The notes: generated from the letters alone by a model not told the origin. Positions 16,848 through 27,750 are shown, counted from the stretch's first letter. The stretch is 64,000 nt of DNA from JBFWVR01 sp050246635 (GCA_050246635.1 JBFWVR010000002.1:1-64000); one strand, 5' to 3'. Made by a program: numbers and translations.

Positions 16848-17941
16848 CGCGACTTCCCGTCGAAGGCCTGCTTGAGATCCCAGACCAGGATTGCGTCGAC
16901 CCGGGTCGCGTTCGACGTCGCATGGTCCGTGAAGACCCCGCGCGCCACGAACCACTGGGCCTTGAGCCCTGCGGGGAGTCCGTAGCTGCCCGACACGAAC
17001 ACGCGGGCTCCCGTGTTGAAGCGGTCCGCGTTGAGGCCGCCGTATCCGCGGTCGACGTTCGCGTAGCCGCCGGCGACCGACAGCGCCTTCGTCAGCTTCC
17101 GCTCGGCGGTCACCGCGAAGCCCTCGTCCGCCGTGTCGCCGCGGCGCTCGTAGAGCTCGACGCGCACGCTGTCCACCGGCAGCACGCCAGCGGTGCCCAG
17201 CACCACGCCCTGCCGCCAGGTCTGCACACCCGCGACGCGGCTCAGGTCGGCCGAGAGGGCCAGCCGCGCGTGCAGGCGTCGCACGCCGAGCACCTGCCAG
17301 TAGTTGTGCTCGTCGAGTCGATCCAGGCGCCGGAACGCGTTGGGGGTCTTGAGGTCGCCGAGATGGCCGGTGGTGACGGTGAACTCGTCGAGGCCAATCG
17401 TCACCCGGCGCTTGAGCGTCAGGCGCTCGCCGACGAAGTAGGCGTCGTTGTCGTAGGTCGTGACTTCCGTGCTCAGACCACGTGCGAAGGGCAGGCTCCC
17501 CACCTGGAGCGTCAGGCCCCCGGCCGGGGCTGCCTCGACGTAGAAGTGCTTCACGGCCAGGTCGCCGGCGTAGTCGCCCAGGCCGAGGCCGGTGTTGTTC
17601 CAGCCGCTCGTGAAGCTGCCACCGCTTCCAACGGCCGCGTGGAGCGCATAGCGACCACGCGGATCGAACTTGAGGCGCGCCTTGAACTGCGGCTGCGACT
17701 GCACCGAGTCCGAGGTCGTCACGCCGTCACTCGTCTCGACGAACCGGTAGCGCACCGCCACCTGCGCACCGGTGACCTCCAGCCACCGCGCCAGGGCCGG
17801 CCCGGGCGCCGGCTGTTCCTCGGCTCCCGAATCGACCGGCCGCTCCGCTTCCGCCGCTCGCACCTGGGCCGCGGCCGGGGCCACGCACAACCCCCACACG
17901 ACCGCCGCCGTCATCGCCATCCGCCTCGTTGCGCTCACCAT
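16844..17941 (-). CDS. Outer-membrane beta-barrel protein, paralogue A
   Basis: A 365-residue protein with a Sec signal peptide ending AAAQ (about residue 26). It is followed by alternating amphipathic strands typical of a monomeric outer-membrane barrel. It shares conserved blocks with the protein at 22867-23955: SGWNNTG.GLGD.AG, RGLSTE.TT.D.D.Y, GERL, TTG.LGD and YGGLN.D. No Pfam family is recognised; a porin-like or alginate-export-like role is possible. It heads the signalling cluster and its stop overlaps the first chemoreceptor start. A good ribosome site (GGAAGGAG) and a structured leader lie upstream. Confidence 0.75.
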   Translation of the reverse strand: MVSATRRMAMTAAVVWGLCVAPAAAQVRAAEAERPVDSGAEEQPAPGPALARWLEVTGAQVAVRYRFVETSDGVTTSDSVQSQPQFKARLKFDPRGRYALHAAVGSGGSFTSGWNNTGLGLGDYAGDLAVKHFYVEAAPAGGLTLQVGSLPFARGLSTEVTTYDNDAYFVGERLTLKRRVTIGLDEFTVTTGHLGDLKTPNAFRRLDRLDEHNYWQVLGVRRLHARLALSADLSRVAGVQTWRQGVVLGTAGVLPVDSVRVELYERRGDTADEGFAVTAERKLTKALSVAGGYANVDRGYGGLNADRFNTGARVFVSGSYGLPAGLKAQWFVARGVFTDHATSNATRVDAILVWDLKQAFDGKSR

Positions 17942-18086
17942 CGCGACCCTCGTCTCCTTCCCCTGAAAACGACAAGAGGCGCAGGGACCGCGGCATCCCG
18001 CCGCGCGTCCGTGCGCCTCTGACGGACAGGCCCTGAGCCTGCCGCCCGGCTTTCGAGCCGGCCCGACCTGGCGGGCCGCTCATTGT
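17942..18086 (-). promoter_or_regulatory. Structured leader upstream of the barrel/chemoreceptor operon
   Basis: Read on the minus strand the leader can fold a series of hairpins: 18060-18077 (6 bp), 18046-18061 (6 bp capped by CGAA), and 18027-18041 (5 bp). A large hairpin at 17975-18020 follows. A 6-bp helix pairing 18022-18027 with 18007-18012 is incompatible with the large hairpin. This is the layout of an attenuator or riboswitch with alternative folds. No known aptamer class was recognised. Confidence 0.45.
17975..18020 (-). terminator. Long hairpin (terminator or attenuator) 34 bases before the barrel start
   Basis: On the minus strand AGAGGCGCA pairs with TGCGCCTCT (9 bp). Inside it GGAC pairs with GTCC and CGCGGC with GCCGCG, giving about 19 bp with one mismatch and a bulge. 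TGTCGTTTTC follows. It may end transcripts from the upstream PAS gene or regulate entry into the operon. Confidence 0.5.
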
Positions 18087-18157
18087 CCAGACAAGAAGGA
18101 AATCGGCGTGGGCGAGGAGGACTTGAGGGGGGCGACGACCGAATGCGGATGGCGGGC

Positions 18158-19141
18158 TCAGGCGGCGTCGGGCAGCGCCACAATCGCGACCGTCATCCGG
18201 GTCGGTCGTCCCCGGCGATCGCGGGTCATCGTCCCGCAGACGAGGAACGGCTCGAAGGCGCCCGCCGCGCCCTGGAAGCGCACCCGCGCCCGGAGCGCGT
18301 CGTGTCCGGCCAGCTGCCGCGTGATGGCGCGTTGAAGCACCTCGCGGTCGTCGGGGTGGGCAAGCCGCGCCAGCACCAGCGGCGACGGGTCGGCCTCGCG
18401 TTCGGCTGCCGACAGCATCGCATGCAGCCGCGGCGACCACGTAACCCGGTTGCGTTCGAGGTCCCACTCGAAACAGGCGAGGCTCAAGGCCTCCTCGAGC
18501 AGGTGCAACTGCTCCTCGAGCCGTAACAGGCGCAGCCCCGTCTCGCGGCGGGCGGTGATCTCCTCCAGCATGACGATGTGGCCCGCAGGGACGCCGTCCG
18601 GTCCCTTGACCGGCGCAGACTGGCAGGCGAGCCAGGCAGTCTCCCCCGAGGCGCGCCGCACGCGGAACTCGTCGACGCACGGCTCGCCGAAGGCCACCTT
18701 CAGTGCCCACTTCTCGTCCACCCGCGGGCGATCCGCCGGATCCAGCACACGACGCCAGCCGTCACCGGGGGCATCCGCAGCGGCGATGCCAAGCGCCCGC
18801 ATCCACCGCCCGTTGCCGAACAGCAGGCGCCCCTGCCGGTCGAAGACCGCAAGCGCCGTGGGCGAGGCCTCGATCAGCGCCCGGTGCTGGGCGTCATCGG
18901 CCAGCGGCCCCTGGGGCGTCGCAACCGGGGCGGACCGGGCCGGTGCGTCCGGCTCGCCGTCGGCCAGCGTCCGTCGGCGCCATACCAGCGACACGACGAC
19001 GCCGGCGGTCAGCCCGGCAGCCAACCAGGGAAGCTGCTCGGGAACCCGGGCACCGGCCACGGGAAGCAGGGCCACCAGCGTCAAGGGGAGTGCAGCAAGG
19101 CTGCCGATGCGCAGCATCGGCAGGGCGTGAGACAAGGACAC
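18158..19141 (-). CDS. Membrane-anchored double-PAS protein without output domain
   Basis: A 327-residue protein. Two TM helices (about residues 8-28 and 37-55) precede PAS 1 (about 85-200; HRALIEASPTALAVFDRQGR) and a short coiled coil (LRLLRLEEQLHLLEEAL). PAS 2 (about 220-325; FEWDLERNRVTWSPRLHAML) closes the protein. No kinase, cyclase or EAL/GGDEF domain follows, so it must act through a partner. The start is GTG. It lies upstream of the structured leader and on the same strand as the signalling cluster, so a functional link is plausible but unproven. Confidence 0.8.
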   Translation of the reverse strand: MSLSHALPMLRIGSLAALPLTLVALLPVAGARVPEQLPWLAAGLTAGVVVSLVWRRRTLADGEPDAPARSAPVATPQGPLADDAQHRALIEASPTALAVFDRQGRLLFGNGRWMRALGIAAADAPGDGWRRVLDPADRPRVDEKWALKVAFGEPCVDEFRVRRASGETAWLACQSAPVKGPDGVPAGHIVMLEEITARRETGLRLLRLEEQLHLLEEALSLACFEWDLERNRVTWSPRLHAMLSAAEREADPSPLVLARLAHPDDREVLQRAITRQLAGHDALRARVRFQGAAGAFEPFLVCGTMTRDRRGRPTRMTVAIVALPDAA

Positions 19142-19321
19142 GCCGCTGATACAGCAAGAGGATTGCCATATCTCCCATACGCGGGGCCGATGTCAGTAAC
19201 CCCGCGCGCGCATGGATGTTCCGGCCGTCGGGACCAGCCGCCCGGATACCCGGCCGCCGACAGGGGCCGGCAGGTCTGCCACAGCCGGCGCCCGACGCGG
19301 GGCGGGACGGCGCCCGCGGGC

Positions 19322-20617
19322 TCAGGGCTGACGGTAGATGCGGCCGCCCTTCATGACGAGCCGGACATGTCGCAGGGGGGCGACCGCCGTCGACGGGTCC
19401 CCGTCCACGCTGATGAGGTCTGCCAGGTGGCCCACGGCGACACGGCCGAGGCGATCGTCGAGGCCGAACAGCCGGGCGTTGACCGAGGTCGCCGCCTTGA
19501 GGGCGTCAAGCGGGCTCATGCCGGCCTGCACCAGCAGCTCCAGCTCACGCACGTTGTCGCCGTGCGTGTAGACACCGACGTCCCCGCCAAAGCAGATCGT
19601 CACCCCGGCAGCCAGGGCCGCCTTGAACGTCTCGCGTTTCGCCGCGAGGCGGGCCGGCTCGGGATCGACGCCCTTCTTCCAGCCGGCGTACTGCGCGGTG
19701 GCGTCCGGCGCGGCCAGCGTCGGGCAGTAGCCGACGCCACGGTCCGCCATCAGCTTCCAGATCTCCGGCGTCCCCTCGTCCCCGTGTTCGATGGTTCGCA
19801 CGCCGGCCAGGATCGCGCGCCGCATGCCTTCCGCGGTGGACGCGTGCGCGGCGACCGGACGGCCGCTGCTCGCCGCCACCTCGACAATCCGCTCGAGCTC
19901 GTCCTCGGTGAAGGTCGGCGCCGCCGTGCCGTTGAGGCCCCACCGGTAGTCGGCATAGACCTTCACGAGATCGATGCCGTGGCCGATCTGCTCACGTGCG
20001 ACCCGCGTGACGCCGTCGAGGCCGCTCGCCTCCTGGGCCCCTTGCGGCACCTGCCATTCCGGCGCGAAGCCCTTCGGCGCGTAACTGCCAGTGGCAACCA
20101 TCGCCGGGCCCGCCACGAGCATGCGCGGACCGGGTACGACCCCGTCGGCAATCGCCTCACGGAGGCCCACGTCGGCATAGCCGGCCCCCTCGGTGCCGAG
20201 ATCGCGCACCGTGGTGATCCCGGCCATCAACGTGTCGTGCGCGCTGACGACGGCGCGGGCCACGCGATAGGCGAGCGGCTCCTTGAGCACCTGGTCGTTC
20301 CACGGCGTCTCGTCGTACGGGTGCAGGAGCAGATGCGAGTGTCCCTCGATGAGCCCGGGCAGCAGCGTCTGCCCCTCCAGCCGCACGGTCCTTGCCCCTG
20401 GCGGCGCCGTCACGCTGGCGGCCGGCCCCGCGGCCTCGATGCGCTCGCCCCGGACGAGCACGACCCAGCCCTCATGACTCGTCGTGCCGTCGAAGACCCG
20501 GTCCGGTTGGAGCAGGACCGCGGCAGCAGCCTGGGGCGCCTGGGCGTCGAGCGGCGTGGCGAGCGCCGTCGTCAGGGTGGCGGCAGCGGCGAGGGCAAGC
20601 ATCCATGGCGTGCGCAT
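19322..20617 (-). CDS. Secreted amidohydrolase
   Basis: A 431-residue amidohydrolase with a signal peptide (cleavage near residue 25, LDAQ). The metal motif reads PGLIEGHSHLLLHP, with GIDLVKVYADYR for the bridging Lys, VAAHAST and TIEHGDEG for the His ligands, and FGGDVGVYTHGDN for the catalytic Asp. It ends with the usual ADLISVDGDPS...VMKGGRIYR. It belongs to the same prolidase/imidazolonepropionase-like group as the genes at 6985 and 43193. A -10-like TATACT lies 6 bases before the ATG with no Shine-Dalgarno, so the mRNA is probably leaderless. Confidence 0.9.
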   Translation of the reverse strand: MRTPWMLALAAAATLTTALATPLDAQAPQAAAAVLLQPDRVFDGTTSHEGWVVLVRGERIEAAGPAASVTAPPGARTVRLEGQTLLPGLIEGHSHLLLHPYDETPWNDQVLKEPLAYRVARAVVSAHDTLMAGITTVRDLGTEGAGYADVGLREAIADGVVPGPRMLVAGPAMVATGSYAPKGFAPEWQVPQGAQEASGLDGVTRVAREQIGHGIDLVKVYADYRWGLNGTAAPTFTEDELERIVEVAASSGRPVAAHASTAEGMRRAILAGVRTIEHGDEGTPEIWKLMADRGVGYCPTLAAPDATAQYAGWKKGVDPEPARLAAKRETFKAALAAGVTICFGGDVGVYTHGDNVRELELLVQAGMSPLDALKAATSVNARLFGLDDRLGRVAVGHLADLISVDGDPSTAVAPLRHVRLVMKGGRIYRQP

Positions 20618-20623
20618 GCGGGG

Positions 20624-20629
20624 AGTATA
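20624..20629 (-). promoter_or_regulatory. -10 box TATACT, predicted leaderless promoter
   Basis: On the minus strand TATACT is followed by 6 bases and then ATG 20617. Confidence 0.55.
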
Positions 20630-20647
20630 CGCTCCCGCCGGAGCCCG

Positions 20648-21502
20648 TCAGCGGTCGCGGTCCAGCAGGACGATCTCACGGCGCTCCGGGTCGAGCACCA
20701 CCGTGCCCAGCAGCCCGAGCGGCAGCAGGCCGTCGTGCGTCCCGGCGCGGGCGCCGGGCAGCCACGCCACCGGCCCGGTCCGAACGGAAACGGATCCGAG
20801 GCGCAACAGGCCGGCCACCCCGGGCGCGATCGTCGCGCGGCGGGTGGCCGTCGCGGCGAACGCGACGCCGTGTCGGGTGTCGCCGGTGCCGAAGACCGTG
20901 AGCACCGAGGCCCCGCTGTCGAGCAGCCACATGCGCACCGACTCCCCGAGCGCGCCTTCCACCCCCAGCCGGCCGGTGGCGTCACGCACGAGCGGCACGC
21001 GGCGGGCGGCGGCCGTCGACGGCAGCGCTCCCCGGCGCGTCACCACCGCCGCGACGCCTGCCGGCACATCCAGCAGCATCCGGCATCGCGACAGGACGTC
21101 CATGCCCAAGATGCCGTCCAGCTCCCGATCGCCGGCCTGCACATCGGCCAGTGCCGTGATGACGACCGGCAGCCGTTCCACGGCGAGGGGGCCTGCCACC
21201 AGGCGGCTGAGCCAGGCCTGTCCAGCCTCGCGCGATCCACCAGGCGCGACCACACGTGCGCCGGGATACACCTCGAGGGTGAGGAGGCGGGCGGCGGCCG
21301 GCGTCAGGATCGTGCGTGTGCTGCCCGTGTCGAGCAGGAGCCGGAACGGTCCGGTCCCATTGATCGCGACCTCGACCGCAAGCAGCCCTCCGGGCACCCG
21401 GCTCGTCTCGAGCCAGGCCACGTCGGCCGCCGTCCAGCCGGGCGGAGCCGCCGTGCCGACCAGCGCCATCGCCAGCACCACACTTGCCAGCAGCTGTGCC
21501 AT
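20648..21502 (-). CDS. Secreted two-lobed retropepsin-like aspartic protease
   Basis: A 284-residue protein with a signal peptide (about residues 1-20). Two catalytic aspartate motifs are present in one chain: LLLDTGSTRT (D58) and WLLDSGASVL (D195). Each is followed about 70 residues later by the flap/second strand block, LDGILGMDVL and LLPLGLLGTVVLD. The two halves look like an internal duplication giving a single-chain, pepsin-like bilobal enzyme. Such proteins are annotated as aspartyl protease family; substrates are unknown. The start is set by GGGGAGG 5 bases upstream and the signal peptide. Confidence 0.82.
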   Translation of the reverse strand: MAQLLASVVLAMALVGTAAPPGWTAADVAWLETSRVPGGLLAVEVAINGTGPFRLLLDTGSTRTILTPAAARLLTLEVYPGARVVAPGGSREAGQAWLSRLVAGPLAVERLPVVITALADVQAGDRELDGILGMDVLSRCRMLLDVPAGVAAVVTRRGALPSTAAARRVPLVRDATGRLGVEGALGESVRMWLLDSGASVLTVFGTGDTRHGVAFAATATRRATIAPGVAGLLRLGSVSVRTGPVAWLPGARAGTHDGLLPLGLLGTVVLDPERREIVLLDRDR

Positions 21503-21665
21503 CACGCCTCCCCAGTTGCAGGTGACGGCACTCTGCGGGAGGCATCCTGTGGAAGGCACGAGGGACGTCTGAGGATTCGCCCCGCCGCGTGTGATGAATT
21601 CCTGATGGCCCGCAAGCTGTTGTGCGGGCAACGCTTGCCGGCGAGGCCTGCCGCCGCTGGTCGCG

Positions 21666-21671
21666 CATAAT
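21666..21671 (+). promoter_or_regulatory. -10 box CATAAT, predicted leaderless promoter
   Basis: CATAAT is followed by 6 bases and ATG 21678. An alternative GTG two codons upstream (21672) would begin directly after the hexamer and is less likely. Confidence 0.5.
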
Positions 21672-21677
21672 GTGGGG

Positions 21678-22856
21678 ATGCGCACGGCCGATGCGGTCAT
21701 CATCGGCGGCGGGTGCATGGGCGCCAGCGTCGCCTGGCACCTGACCCGCCGCGGGCTCACCAACCTGATCCTCCTCGAACGGGAGACGCAGCTCGCCACC
21801 GGCTCGACCGGCCGGAACGCCGGGGGCGTCCGCCACCAGTTCTCGCATGCCGCGAACATCGCGCTGTCGCGCGAGTCGATCGCCCTGATCGCGCGCTTCG
21901 AGGACGAGGTCGGCACGCCGGTGGACTTCTGGCAGGACGGCTACTTGTTCGTGCTGTCGAGCCAGGCCTCCGTCGACGCCTTCCGGACCAACGTCGCGCT
22001 GCAGCGCGCCCACGGCGTGGACGTCGAGTGGCTCACCGCGACCGAAGCGGCCGCGCGCGCCCCGGGCCTCGCGGTGGACGACGTGCTCGCCGCGACGTGG
22101 TGCGCCGCCGACGGCGTGGCCGACCCCAACGGCGTGACGATGGGCTTCGCGCGCGGCGCCCAGGCGGCCGGGGCGACGCTGCTCCGCGAGACGGAGGTGA
22201 CGGGGGTCGTGACGGAGGGGCACCGTGTCCGCGGCGTGCGCACGACCCGCGGGGACATCTCGGCGCCGGTCGTCGTCAACGCGGCCGGGCCGTGGGCCGG
22301 GCAGGTGGGCGACCTCGCGGGTCTCGAGATTCCAGTGCGGCCGGAGCGCCGGCACATCTTCATCGCGCAGCCGCCGGGTGGCGGCTCCTGGGAGACGGGC
22401 GGCGCCGGCCGTGTCCCGGACTCGCGTGTGCTCGTGATCGACTTCGACTCGACCTTCTACTTCCACCGCGAGGGCGGGGGGCTGCTCTTCGGGATGGGGG
22501 ACCCGGACGAACGTCCGGGCTTCGACACGACCGTCAACTGGGACTTCCTGCCGCGGGTCACGGCGGTGGCGATGCGCCGGCTGCCGGCCCTCGCCGACGC
22601 CGCGGTGTCACGGGCGTGGGCAGGACTCTACGAGATGACGCCGGACCACAACCCCATCATCGGCGAGGCGGACGCGCTGGCGGGCTTCTTCACGATTGCC
22701 GGTTTCAGCGGCCACGGCTTCCAGCACTCGCCGGCGGCGGGCCGCGTGCTCGCCGACCTCATCACCGGCCGGGATCCCGCGTTCGACCTCGCCCCGTTCC
22801 GGCCGGGGCGCTTCGCGTCCGGCAGCGCCGGCGGCGGCGAGGCGAACGTCGTCTGA
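21678..22856 (+). CDS. FAD-dependent oxidoreductase, DAO family (sarcosine/glycine oxidase-like)
   Basis: A 392-residue flavoenzyme. The FAD-binding GxGxxG-type motif IIGGGCMGASVAWHL is at the N-terminus, with ERE ending the second strand. STGRNAGGVRHQF is characteristic of the sarcosine-oxidase beta/DadA-like DAO family. The C-terminal FAD contact reads AGFSGHGFQHSPAAG, and AGLYEMTPDHNPIIG precedes it. The family oxidises secondary or primary amino acids; sarcosine, dimethylglycine or proline-like substrates are plausible. It is not in an evident operon, and its 3' end is only 10 bases from the convergent barrel gene, with no terminator. Confidence 0.9.
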   Translation: MRTADAVIIGGGCMGASVAWHLTRRGLTNLILLERETQLATGSTGRNAGGVRHQFSHAANIALSRESIALIARFEDEVGTPVDFWQDGYLFVLSSQASVDAFRTNVALQRAHGVDVEWLTATEAAARAPGLAVDDVLAATWCAADGVADPNGVTMGFARGAQAAGATLLRETEVTGVVTEGHRVRGVRTTRGDISAPVVVNAAGPWAGQVGDLAGLEIPVRPERRHIFIAQPPGGGSWETGGAGRVPDSRVLVIDFDSTFYFHREGGGLLFGMGDPDERPGFDTTVNWDFLPRVTAVAMRRLPALADAAVSRAWAGLYEMTPDHNPIIGEADALAGFFTIAGFSGHGFQHSPAAGRVLADLITGRDPAFDLAPFRPGRFASGSAGGGEANVV

Positions 22857-22866
22857 GGGCCGTGCG

Positions 22867-23955
22867 CTAGAAGACGCCGAGACGTTTGAGGCGCGCGGTC
22901 GGGTTGAAGTTCAGCTGGATGTCCCAGCGGCGCTCGTTCTCGATGGCGTAGTCGGTGGCGAACGCCTGGGTCGCGAAGAACGACAGCGACAGGTCCCCCG
23001 TGAGCCGCAGGTTGACGTCGCCGTAGGCGCGCGTGCCGTCGTCGTACTTGTCGCCGTTCAGCCCGCCGTAGCGGCGATCGATCGACGTGACGCCCGCCCC
23101 GATCCGCAACCGGCCGTGCGGCCGTACTTCCCCGTAGGCGTTGAACCCCTGGGCCGTGTCCGGCGATACGCGCTCGTAGGCCTCGAGCTGGAGTTCGAGC
23201 CGGCCCGGCGTGGGCAGCGAGATCGTCACCGCCTGCCGCAGCGTGTCGCGCCCGTCTTCGTAGGTGTAGTCTCCGGAGACCTCGACCCGCGGGTGCAGGT
23301 GGGCACCGAGGCCGAGCTGCGCGAAGTTGAAGTCGCCGAGCCGGTCGGCGCGCTTGAAGAAGTTGGGCTCGCGTCGGTCACCCAGGTACCCGGTCGTCAG
23401 CGCGACCTCCGTCACCCGGCCGCCGGGCTTCACGATCAGCCGTTCGCCCGCCATGTAGGTGTCGCTGTCCCAGGTCGTGATCTCCGTGCTGAGACCCCGG
23501 TACATCCCGAGGCCACCGAACTGGATTTCGATGGCGTCGTTCGGACGCGCCTGCAGGAACAGCTGCTCGACATTCACCGTGCCCGCGAAGTCGCCCAGCC
23601 CGGCGCCCGTGTTGTTCCACCCGGACTGGATGCTGGACCCGCCATAGGTCCCGACGTTGACGCTGTAGCGGCCCGACCGATCGAACAGCAGGCGGGCCCG
23701 CACCTGGGGTGACCACTGGAGCGAGCTGGAATTGATGCGGCCGTCCGTCCCTCGGTACCAGCGGAAGCGGCTCGAGATCTGGAGCTGTTGGACATCGAGC
23801 CATCGGCGGATGGCGGGCGCCTCGGACGCCGGCGCCTGCGCGGTGGTGGACGGACCCGCCGCCTGCCCCGCGTGGGCTGGGACGGCAACAGCGAGCGACG
23901 ACAGGAGGGCCACCAGGGCGAACAGGCGGACCCGTGACGGACACACGTTACGCAT
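22867..23955 (-). CDS. Outer-membrane beta-barrel protein, paralogue B
   Basis: A 362-residue barrel with a signal peptide ending PAHA (about residue 29). It is homologous along its length to the protein at 16844-17941. Shared blocks include SGWNNTGAGLGDFAG, RGLSTEITTWDSDTY, GERL, LTTGYLGD and YGGLNGDKYDDGTR. The last strand ends LKRLGVF, an aromatic terminus typical of BAM substrates. ATG 23955 is chosen over ATG 23979 because it begins the signal peptide and fits a -10-like TCTAAC at 23980-23985. Unlike paralogue A it stands alone, behind three 11-bp direct repeats that suggest control by an OmpR/PhoB-type regulator. Confidence 0.75.
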   Translation of the reverse strand: MRNVCPSRVRLFALVALLSSLAVAVPAHAGQAAGPSTTAQAPASEAPAIRRWLDVQQLQISSRFRWYRGTDGRINSSSLQWSPQVRARLLFDRSGRYSVNVGTYGGSSIQSGWNNTGAGLGDFAGTVNVEQLFLQARPNDAIEIQFGGLGMYRGLSTEITTWDSDTYMAGERLIVKPGGRVTEVALTTGYLGDRREPNFFKRADRLGDFNFAQLGLGAHLHPRVEVSGDYTYEDGRDTLRQAVTISLPTPGRLELQLEAYERVSPDTAQGFNAYGEVRPHGRLRIGAGVTSIDRRYGGLNGDKYDDGTRAYGDVNLRLTGDLSLSFFATQAFATDYAIENERRWDIQLNFNPTARLKRLGVF

Positions 23956-23989
23956 GGAACGGGATTCTGGCCTGCGCATGTTAGACGGA

Positions 23990-24022
23990 CGTTACCTGCA
24001 CGTTACAAGTAAGTTACATCCG
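23990..24022 (+). promoter_or_regulatory. Three 11-bp direct repeats (CGTTAC-N5), PhoB/OmpR-type operator candidate
   Basis: CGTTAC, CGTTAC and AGTTAC begin at 23990, 24001 and 24012, exactly 11 bases (one helical turn) apart. They sit directly upstream of the -10-like box of the barrel gene, where a -35 box is missing. A further lone CGTTAC is at 23947-23952. Response regulators of the PhoB/PhoP class bind such repeats and activate promoters that lack a -35. Confidence 0.55.
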
Positions 24023-24158
24023 CCGGCTGGCGATGATCCGCCCATGGCCTTCGTCCGCGCCGCACGAGATCGATCCGGCCGATTGCATTGCTTCCGTCCA
24101 ACCTCTGCCTTGGTCCTTCCCAGCGCCTTTCTCGATTCCCGACTCACGATTCTTGATT

Positions 24159-24175
24159 CCATCTACTATAGATGG
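24159..24175. promoter_or_regulatory. Palindrome CCATCTA-N3-TAGATGG, candidate operator
   Basis: A 7-bp perfect inverted repeat with a 3-base centre lies about 55 bases before the Asp-box protein start, in an AT-richer stretch. It has the size of a dimeric repressor site; the regulator is unknown. Confidence 0.4.
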
Positions 24176-24229
24176 CCGTAGTTTCCCGGTGCTGGAGCCG
24201 GGAGAGAAGCCCTTCCTCTGAGGACCGTC

Positions 24230-27412
<3,183 letters not shown>

Positions 27413-27433
27413 AGGGGCCAGGCTCGTCGGCAT

Positions 27434-27460
27434 CTGGTGATCGCGTGATCGGGTGATCTA
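27434..27460 (+). repeat. 8-bp array GTGATCNN, plus-strand orientation
   Basis: Three copies follow the stop of the Asp-box gene in that gene's coding orientation. The opposite-facing array at 27812-27871 belongs to the convergent gene. Confidence 0.65.
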
Positions 27461-27547
27461 TCGATCTGATCTTCAGATCGCCAGATGTCGGCATGTATCG
27501 GCTGATCAATCTGGACGATTGGGCGATCTGAACAACTGACGATCTGC

Positions 27548-27750
27548 AGAAAAGGGGACCGTCCCCATTTCCCGGCACTGCCGCTGAGGGAAATGGCGAC
27601 AGTCCCCTTTTCTGTCTCGGACCGCTCCCGCCCGTGGAAATGGGGACTGTCGCCTTTTCCACCAGCGTGGGGTCCCGGAAATGGGGACCGTCGCCTGTTC
27701 CTCCAGCGTGAGTCCCGGAAAAGGGGACTGTCCCCACTTCCGGGGAGCCG
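27548..27750. repeat. Cluster of palindromes GGGGACNGTCCCC flanked by AAAA/TTTT or AAAT
   Basis: Five copies in alternating orientation, each a GGGGAC-N-GTCCCC-type palindrome with A/T-rich ends (for example AAAAGGGGACTGTCCCC). They lie in the 435-base gap between two converging genes that otherwise holds only the 8-bp arrays. Short palindromes of this type occur in many environmental bacteria and resemble REP elements spread by REP-associated (RAYT) transposases. No transposase is present here. Confidence 0.75.

Noticed and set aside
17942..18086. Cyclic dinucleotide (GEMM) riboswitch upstream of the chemoreceptor operon
   Set aside because: A hairpin capped by a GNRA-like loop is present, but the conserved GGACGCAAAGCC and GCACAGGGCAAACC-like core elements are missing. 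Kept only as an unclassified structured leader.
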